NCBI RefSeq assembly: GCF_910592395.1 | Contig: NC_088309.1 | Coordinates: 27,594,599-27,654,598, forward strand | Direction of reading: 5' to 3' | Source of the DNA: Lineus longissimus | Lineage: Eukaryota; Nemertea; Pilidiophora; Heteronemertea; Lineidae | DNA length: 60,000 nucleotides | Shown: positions 51,301-60,000 of the stretch, one piece after another | How positions within the stretch are numbered: the first letter of the stretch is position 1 | How the letters are laid out: each line of letters begins with the position of its first letter | Position numbers and translations under genes: made by a program | The notes under the pieces: model-generated | Told to the model about the DNA's origin: nothing | Database searches by the model: none | What the model saw: the letters and a program-made list of their open reading frames with translations, nothing else

Positions 51301-54300
51301 TTGACACAGTTATGGCCGATAGGGATCTTAGAGTGTACCCTTTCTGTTGAGGCTAATGAAGCACACCATCTGTCCAAGGCTATTGATCTCTACCAAAGGC
51401 ATTGCTCTGATCACTGAGTCTGGGGATGAGCTGCAATATACATGTATAGGATATCTCTTTGATGGTGATCTTGCCTCTGCTGATGCAGGCTATAACCGCA
51501 GCATTGTTTGACGTAGATAGAATGCGTCGAAGAGATTCATCAGTAACAATCCAGCAAGCCTTTGTTCTAAATAACATGAGGCCATGCCTCTTACTTATAC
51601 AAATAGTACGTCACTAAAGTACGAACCGTCTGCTTCTTACAAAAGGGAAGGCCTGCTGAAAGCCTTCCACAAAAAAGCAGCGTACTGTCTGCTAATAATG
51701 CACCATGGCGTTTGATCTGATCAGTTATTGATAAACTTGGGTTGCAGTGACAACGGGAGATGACTTTGATGTCCATCACATCGCTACTGCAGTAATATCA
51801 TTCAGCTTGGGAGGCAGAGATGAAGTGCCCTTAACCTGGCTTGTCAATGATTCAGGCTATCATGATAAAGCCTTAAGGTAGTGATCATAGTCACCGGAAT
51901 AACAGTGGTTCCCATCTGCTGGCAATACATGTACATATATATCTCACTGCTGCCTCTGAGTAAGACATGTTTGAAAAAAGAAGGCGTTAATCTTTAACCG
52001 ATAACTTGCTATGTTTAATAGCTTGATAGGGGATTACTAACGGAAAGAAATATAAAATTCAAACTGAGCGTCTTAACTGAATCCGCTCGCCGGGTAGAAT
52101 TCCGATCCGCTGCTTGCCATCTTCGCGTAACTCGCCTTGACTCTGTGATCGGTATAGCATCTGTCAGTTTACCCACCCCTGACAGAGTTCAGGGAACGGC
52201 TTGCGGAGAATCATCACAACGGGCATAACTGACGATTATCTTGTGATGTGTAATCTGTGACTTCCAAATATGATGTGGATACATGCTCTCATATCGGGCT
52301 GATCGGAGATGTGTCAAAGTGACTACTGAACATTTAAAGATGCCCACCGCGAACTCCTGATTTATAGAAATATGATGGCGCTATCGCTGCATCGCTGCAT
52401 CGCGATTGTTGTCTTTCGGGGCATTTCTTCCAGCGGAGAGTTTTCCAAAGTCGCGAACGCTTATATCATCGTTCGACATCATGATCATGTCAAACAACTG
52501 GATAGAGGTTCGCTTACTTGGCATTTTTGGAGGGATCTTCGAAAACTCTATCAAGCAGGAACATAGGTTACGTCTTGTCTTGCATCAATTCGGCTCGGCT
52601 GAATTTCACCACTTTATGCCGAAACATTGCATAAAATTTTTTCTGTGCTTCTGGCTGCTTACATCCTGGTGCACTGATCCACCTTATAACCTTCATAGCT
52701 TTCTGTCATCGAGGACAATTATTGAACATTTCTGAATATCAGGTATTCGTAATCTGCATTCGGTACACAGGGCGGAGTAATTAAGTTTGCCATATGATAC
52801 ATTTGAATACAGCTCAAAATAGCTCAGCATCGTCATATCTATGAGAATTACATTCAGACAATAATTGTCACTGTAATCCTCTTGATAATGTAATACCAAG
52901 TAAGCTAATTGCAATCTAATTCCCCAAGTCCTTAACTGCTTTGTACAAGTAGAAAATGCAATGTTCTTTATACTTAGTTGTTTTGGAGTTTGATACCTCA
53001 ATATAACTTAGAATGATCAGTAATCATATTACAGGATGTTACAAATTCATCGTGCACAGATTTCCAGGCTCAGGTTCGTGGATATCAGCATCAAGATTTT
53101 GAAAAGATGACGCTGAATCATAAAGCTAACTTCTCATCGATTCTGGAACAACCAGCAGATTTGGTCTGAAAACGCTACCATGCTTTCACCATTGATGCAA
53201 TACGTTACGTGAAATGAAACCCGGGAACATCATCGGCATGTGTCTTAACCAAGTGTATCATGTTCAACATGTCAACTACAGTCGCTAATTAAGACATGAT
53301 GCATAATATACTTAATAATAACACAATGTAATTATCTTGTTTGAAGACTTCCATTTATAACTAGATAAATTCGATCAGGGAAGTGCAGATTCGATCAAAT
53401 GTTCAATCAGATTGATTTTGGATAGCCGATCAAGCTAATTATTTTCCCGATCGATATAGGTTTTTACGTTCATTCCGTTATTTCAACGATGATTGCCTGA
53501 AGAACAAGGCTATTTGTAGGTTTTTGAGTGTGAGACGGAAGCTGTAGCATGTAGCTATAATCAAACGTTTACTTGGCCTATTGTTTCCGACAGACAACAA
53601 CAGGTTTCGGTGTAAATCCTAGCCTGAAGCCCTTTGCGGGATCAGTCAACATTCCCAGAGAAAGCATTACCAGAGAATGCCACTTCCCTCCCTTCACCCC
53701 AAGCCAACTTCTCTCATTGATTAATATGTGTCACTTGAGGCCTGCAGTGACCTTCTCGTGGCCGCTCTGAGCTTCCTGGCATTTCACTTGGTAATACCTC
53801 CCTAAACCGCGAGGAGAGGAAAATACAACTGACCCTCTTGTTCGAAGATACCCATCCCTTTCATGATCAGCATCTAAACAACATGCCGTACCAACTAAGT
53901 TAAAAGCGGCTTGGACCCACCAACCAACCATCTTTCCTTATCATCAATAAGAAGTTCCTCTTCAAGTCTTGATCCAATTGCCAACAGGACATCGCATGAG
54001 TTATGGCTTATGATTAAGCTATTTAGAGAGATTTATGATATTCCTTCGCAGAAGCCAACTTCATATGGATATTGGCCTGCTCCTAAATCACAGCTAATTG
54101 AATGTTGACTAAAATTAATTGAATGTATGCCTTTACACGAATGTCATGTTGTTTGTGCTAAAGAGATTGGATTGTGAAAGCTGCCCCATTGAAAATGATA
54201 CCGCTGCGAAAGTATTAGTTCCCATGGAGAATAAGTCCTTCATCATTTTTCAACGACGAGTTAAGGCTTATGTCTGAAGATGAAACTAGAACGGCTGAGA

Positions 54301-55069
54301 TGGCCACCTTGTGATATCATCCTTAGTTTCCCAATGTCTCTCCAGTGACTCTAGGACCCGTTGACACTGTGGTATTTATCTTCATGCAAACAATGCCCAG
54401 GCCCTAGTACCTGATAGGTTTCTAGCAACCATGACATATAGCGTTTATACCATCGGGAACTTCCATTAACTATCAGCGCTATATCCGGCGATAAAAGTCG
54501 GTCGCCAATTATCCCACCTTCAAAATATCACCGGCAGGAAAAGTCACCGTTGCGATAACCATAACTCCCGTTGCGACCCGTCAAACTCATAATAGAACAT
54601 ACGTATGCTCTCCTGGTCGGCGGTGGGGGTATATTAGCGAGCTTCCTGGGGGAATCATCGACGCCTGTCACTTGTAAACGTGTTACATTTGTAACTTTCC
54701 GGTCCCCTGACAATTATGTGAGGTGTATTGGCATGTAAGGGAGAAAATACCGCGAGGGATGCTGGCGAGTTCCGACGGCTACCTTACATTTTACACGAAA
54801 TGGACGACGGGGTGTCATTCCTAATTCGGTTGTCAATCTCTGTTTATTGGTGTTTGAGACTTCGATCGCACTATCTCATGTCGTGCGCTGCTGGGCAAGA
54901 TAAGCCATAGTTGGTCATCATTATTATCAACAATTATACTCGACTGACAGTTTCTGAAAGATGATGGTGTGACTTCATGAACGGAATCGTACTCCAGTGA
55001 TACCTGTAGTGTATTGTAAACTTGTCAGAGTCATGAATTATAACATAAAACAATGGAGATATGTAGAGT

Positions 55070-55227
55070 ACGGTGGCTGGAAAAGGACATTACATAATTA
55101 TTTTTTCAACATGACAAATCTTTTTTTAGGAAATATCTCGATAATCTCGAGATAATATCTCGATCGGTCGAGATATTTCTTGGAAAAAAAAGTAATGACC
55201 CGCCTTTCCCACTTTCCCAGCCACCGT
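55070..55227. mobile_element. Foldback element with acggtggctgg ends
   Basis: acggtggctgg at 55070-55080 is matched by ccagccaccgt at 55217-55227. Inside them cattac/gtaatg, T/A-runs and gaaatatctcga/tcgagatatttc (55130-55141 and 55168-55179) also pair, so the whole 158 bp can fold. The centre is rich in atctcga. No coding capacity; MITE-like. Confidence 0.75.
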
Positions 55228-55265
55228 CTGTTTTATCTTTTCTCTCAAAATTGGACGAATCTATT

Positions 55266-55310
55266 GTAACACGACCACTCCGACCACGGTCCCATGAGTG
55301 GTCGTGTTAC
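55266..55310. repeat. 15-bp perfect inverted repeat
   Basis: gtaacacgaccactc (55266-55280) and gagtggtcgtgttac (55296-55310) enclose 15 nt that contain another cgaccac. It lies 39 bp beyond the foldback element and may belong to a second MITE end. Confidence 0.85.
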
Positions 55311-58300
55311 CGGGGTTCCACTGTATTCTACAATTTAGGCCCCCGATCTTATCCTGTGTTCTTAAGGACGTGTTCCTTCACACTAATCAAATGCTGAATG
55401 TCGCCGAATACCTTGTTTTGTCCCACAAGAGATATGATTCAGCAACCTGACACTGAAATTAGCACCCGCGGTTGAAATAAAAAACGAGATACTGGAGACA
55501 TTAATGATCATGATAATAATGATTCTCATTGTCGTCAATGTATGCACAAAGATTGGTAGAGTTATGCACACACCAAGATTACAGGGAGATAATGTGGGAC
55601 ATATTGATTCTGGTACTAATTTGAGGTATGTGGGTTGAGAAGACGAAGGGAGATTACAAGGACTCAGATCACCTCATCATCCCGACGAAATTGGATAATG
55701 TCAATCCTCATCATCACCCATCTTGGTGATAAAGAAGACAGGACTAGCTTGGCTTCTTTGTACAAACAGCATGTGCTAATTTGGAGACTTTGTGATTAGA
55801 CAAGGCACTACGTGTAGCTCCTATACAACGAAGAAAACTGCCATAATTGAGACGGTAGCAAGGGCCGGGTACAGGAGTTTGTTCCTTCGATTAAAGGACA
55901 TGTGTCCACAAAAGTGAGCACCGTTCAAAGAATCGAACTAAGAACCACAGAGGTGCCGGTTGTTCATAATTTGACTGCACGACGTGGACAACCATATTTC
56001 GAAAAAAAATGAGCCAGATGCCCCTTTTTAGACGACGCCACTCGTCTATATCATCTCCGGTTTGATCGTCTACTCTCATCCTTGCTCAGCGTCTCAACTA
56101 AAGGATGCCCGTCTCCCGATCAATAGTGATCATATCCTATTTGACGGAATCTTAATCTCATCCTCTCCAAGATAAAGGTGTTATTCTTATCAGGCTCGAC
56201 CCTCGCATTAGCTTATTTCAACCCACGGTTTAAGGGTTCCCCTCGCATTGTGAAAAAAATCACATCACATTTCATCGCCTATTTCTCTTCCGTTCTCCTA
56301 AAACTAATTAATTATCTGAACATAGCCATAACCGGGGGCAACAATTTGGAAATAATCATATCGGGAGGAGTCGGGATAACCTGGTTGTCGCCAAGGAAAG
56401 GCTCGCTTCCCGATCACGTTTCTCGTGACAGATATTGGAGAGAGACTGTGTCGCGGCTACAATCACCTGCAGGCCTTTTTAGATGTGACATTGAGAAGAT
56501 CAGTCCAAAATGGAAGGAGACACCCCCCAAGCGAATGGCGAAGATGCAATAAGATATGTTACCATTCCATTTAGATAAGGCTGACACTAACTTTGTCGTT
56601 CCTTATTCTTTGGGAGAGAGTAGAGTACACCCCTCAGGAGATGCTCAATACTTACCGAAATCCAGGGTATAGTTACATAGTTTGTGAACGTGAACATGGA
56701 GCTGCGCGAGCTGCTCCAGTGGGAAAAAACGAAATTCCTTCTCTTTCTTGTCGACACGGTGTATATATCGGCCTTGGTGACCATAACAAAACCTGTCGAA
56801 CTCACCCAAAAACTCACCAGATTCCCAATCGCTCATTACTCTATTATGTATCGAGTTTCATGAGTTTATTTGAAAGAACATCTTTTAAGATGTTCTTTAA
56901 GCATTTAGGAGTATAGCTATCCTTCGTTTGGGGTGAGAAAAACAGAAATACAAGTAGCAAAAATGCGGTCATGGGAAAATAACCACTAAAACCGTAAGAT
57001 AGTTGGACTCTTGAAGCCTAAAACACTCACTAAAGCGGTGCAAAATCATAAATCAGTGGATTGAGAATTGGGCTCATTAAATCTGAACAGTTTTTTGTGG
57101 CCACGCGATGGAACTGTCTTGATTGGTGGAAATGAGATCAAACAGTCTTACATCTCTATTCTTGGATGCGGGTTGACAACGTGCCATGGTGACATGGGTA
57201 AGGAGGCTCAAATGCTTGGTAACGCTGATGGAGAAAGACGGTGATACGACTTTAGACTTTGCCCGGAGAGCTTGGATAGCCAACTGGGGTTTGATAGGAG
57301 CATTCCACTCTTTTTCGAGGTATGAACAAAGTCGGTTGTTTCTATATGTAGAACCTGTTTATAGCGTATTCCCATCAAAACCATATCAATATACGCAGTT
57401 CATCAAAACTACTGGTCTTCATGGTTCTGTGGTGCTGTGGAGCGTCACTCGTGATTTGGACTTACATGCAGTTGGACTAACGGCCTGTCATCACCACTAA
57501 ATAATGATACTTATCTGTCTATAAGAAAATTCAATATCGGAAGACACTACTCGTGTTCCATGATGAATACCGTTATTTGAGACTTAATGGGTTTGGTGAC
57601 GGATGTTGAGAACACTGTCGAGAGGCGAGTTTTATCCTTCATTGTTGGAGGATAGGGGACATTTTATTCGGGAGGGGCTTTCCAGGTGGCAAGGAATGGA
57701 ATCTTTCGCCGTGCCTCAGGGTTAGGCTTCTCAATTGCGTGCTCTCTCACCCAATGATTAGATTTATTAGCAATCTAAAAAGGTAATTGAACTGAAAAAT
57801 GCTGTCGTCAAGATTCAAATACCATTCGACAAGCAATTGACGAGGAACTAAATATCCAATATCGTTGTCATGTGATTTATAACCTCGCGACAGGCAGTCG
57901 CAAGAGACTGGGGAAACATGGTGGGTGTCCCCTTGGGGCATCAGCTGCTCATAGCTTGCTCCAATCTCACTATGTTTTAGAGACCAGTTTATTCCGCCCG
58001 CGGTGTTTCAATACACCAATTACGCGGCAAATGTTCGGTTAACCTCGCGTTTAGTGGCACATCTCGCCTTAAAACATTCTTTTCCAGTAGATTAGCGTGG
58101 TGGAAGGCATCGCTTGATGAAGCGCATCTGTGTCTATATGGCGGAAAATGTGCTTCATTTTATTGCCAGGTTTTTCGATGTTCGGCGATTATTCTGACAG
58201 ATTGAATATGGGAGCAAGCCTCTGATGTACCAACCTAATCAATACATAACCACTGCTATTCTTTCATATAAAAGCGCCACATTTCACTGCCAAGAAAAAC

Positions 58301-60000
58301 AAAAAGGCTTTTAACACGACACATCGGATATCTTATCTGAGGTTGACACAAGATGATCGCTTATGGACCCAGCACACCTTTGTTTGTCGAAGGACGAGTG
58401 CGGCCTCTTTTCCCGATATCAAACTAGAAATGGCAGTTAGAAATGGATTTTTTTTACATTACCCATTAGGCATTATAAACAATATGGAGGTTGCTACCTT
58501 GGTGTCTAGAAATCAGCCACGGCAACCATGGTTTGGTTCGTTGTTTGGTAATAAAGTGAAGCTGGAGACTCAAAGCCAACATACGGCAGTGTGAACTCAA
58601 GTGGATGTGCTCGAGTCGGTGATCCAGTCAAATACACCCGTTTGAACGCATTTGACACCTTCACATTTTGGGAGTAGATGGAATGGACAATGCCAATGTA
58701 TCCGCTTCAGGATATATATACAATGTACTAGCATTCTTGTGAATATCACCTTGGTTGAGTAACAACAAGAGAAATGATAAAGCACCCACTTCTAGTCTAG
58801 AAATTAACCACTTGTCAAAAACGCCAATGAGCAATTACGCCCTGTTAGTCATGATTAGCTGGGAGACGAGCCAGAATTTCGTCAATTAGGCACGAAATCG
58901 TCTTCTGAGAGCGACGCGTAATGACTGAATACGCATAATGATTATAATCTGCTAACGGTTAGATTCATTCAGGCTTCAACTCAGCCGATTGTTATAGTAA
59001 CTTCAAAGATCAGACGCTGGCATTAGATCGTGACAGTATCGTGTTCTCCATCAGAAATAATCAGCGGGAATGTGAGAAACCATGCTTGGTTGCTGATGTG
59101 GAAATATCTTCTGAAGAGTTAAAACCATCTTGTTAGGGCGAAGCTCGTATTCTGATTTTCCCGTTTCTCTCAAGTCAAACGGCTAGGTTGAGGCGGAGGA
59201 ATCAGGCGTATATGTTGACGCTGGGCTGAACCAAGAGTGAATGTACCATTGGCTGTCAAAGGGATCAGGCAGTCGAGTCATATCATGCACACCATTAAGT
59301 ATATCGTCAAAGATCAAGTGATGTATTCATGTACACTGTGTGTTTGGTCTGTTGCCTAATTCAGCAATCCTGGCACTGGTTTTCCACAATCAAGCCAACC
59401 TCAAGTTGATTTTCCCAACCCAAAAACCTATGCACGAGTTCATGGAAACTACACACTGTAGAGCAGTAATAGCAATTTCTGAACTTAAATTAACAAAACT
59501 GGCCTAATGAGACTAACCGTGGCCATGGCTGGTTTCAGCCGTGTGTCGCCAGTGCTATCGGAGACAAGGTAGCTTATTTTTTATGTTACTTAATCATTGT
59601 TTACGGTATATAAACATTACGTTGTTTCATCTCGCCGAACCTTTCTGGTTTACTAACTTGTTATCTATCATGTTAAGCTCAGGTTTACTTCCAAGCTAGA
59701 ACTATAATATTAAGAAGTTCATAAGTTCGGGCTAATATGTAACATGTATACCAGTAACGAGTTTCACATGCCCAAAAATACTGATTAAGCAATGTTTTTA
59801 ACAGGAATCGATGTGAACTCTATTGTCTAATACTACATGTAATTGCCAACTAGTTCATTCAAAATTGGTGCAACATGTTGTCGTGAAGCTCATTTCCTTG
59901 CAGGATTCTAAAAAGGTGTGCTTCAATATAGGAAGGAACTGCATGATAATCATTCTAAGGTAGGCATCGCATGTGGGTACATAGGGTTTGAAATTCCAAT

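Larger units (their letters stand above)
45568..60000. other. Right 14.4 kb without recognised gene
   Basis: All open frames here are short (under 151 codons) and match no family I know. No tRNA-like B-box, no splice-linked series of exons and no conserved domain was seen. It contains a short hairpin (46051-46086), a diverged duplication (48085-48358) and two foldback elements (55070-55310). Confidence 0.6.

Noticed and set aside
45568-60000. tRNA or 5S genes in the gene-poor right part
   Set aside because: No sequence matching an internal B-box (GGTTCRANNCC) with a foldable cloverleaf was seen on either strand.

Overview
The window is animal nuclear DNA, AT-rich, with small exons separated by GT-AG introns. 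It suggests a marine invertebrate bilaterian. The main reason is that the large gene here is a four-domain voltage-gated cation channel of the invertebrate NaV2 (BSC1/DSC1-like) class, which vertebrates lack. A FoxQ2-type forkhead gene, a family lost or reduced in many vertebrates, lies next to it. I cannot name the phylum from sequence alone.

Layout on the + strand: (1) 1-6041 holds no exon I can recognise, only repeats; the first coding exon of the channel (N-terminal about 80-100 residues) was not found and probably lies left of the window. (2) 6042-33981 is the NaV2 gene. I placed 23 exons whose splice phases all fit; together they make 5985 nt, that is 1994 codons plus stop, with no frame break. 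The selectivity residues read D, E, E, A in domains I-IV, which separates it from the DEKA channels (para, vertebrate Nav1). The inactivation motif is MFL. Two further in-frame small exons (15 nt and 39 nt) and one alternative last exon are proposed as candidates. (3) 33982-38848 is the interval between the channel and the forkhead gene. It contains a promoter-like cluster, tandem YY1-type sites and three imperfect copies of an unexplained repeat just upstream of the forkhead promoter. (4) 38849-39724 is a single-exon FoxQ2-like gene with CCAAT and TATA boxes. (5) About 43.35-45.57 kb is a 5'-truncated non-LTR retrotransposon whose reverse transcriptase frame is still open. (6) 45568-60000 shows no gene that I recognise, only foldback repeats and a diverged duplication.

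Functionally the two host genes are unrelated: one is a membrane ion channel expected in excitable cells, the other a transcription factor of anterior/apical neuroectoderm in other animals. Their adjacency on one strand, 4.9 kb apart, with repeats in between, makes the intergenic region a candidate for regulatory DNA. The most interesting second looks are the 39-nt cassette exon that would insert 13 residues into the domain III S4-S5 linker, the FoxQ2-upstream triple repeat, and the promoter-like/palindrome cluster behind the channel gene. Everything is from reading by eye; no alignment or search was run.
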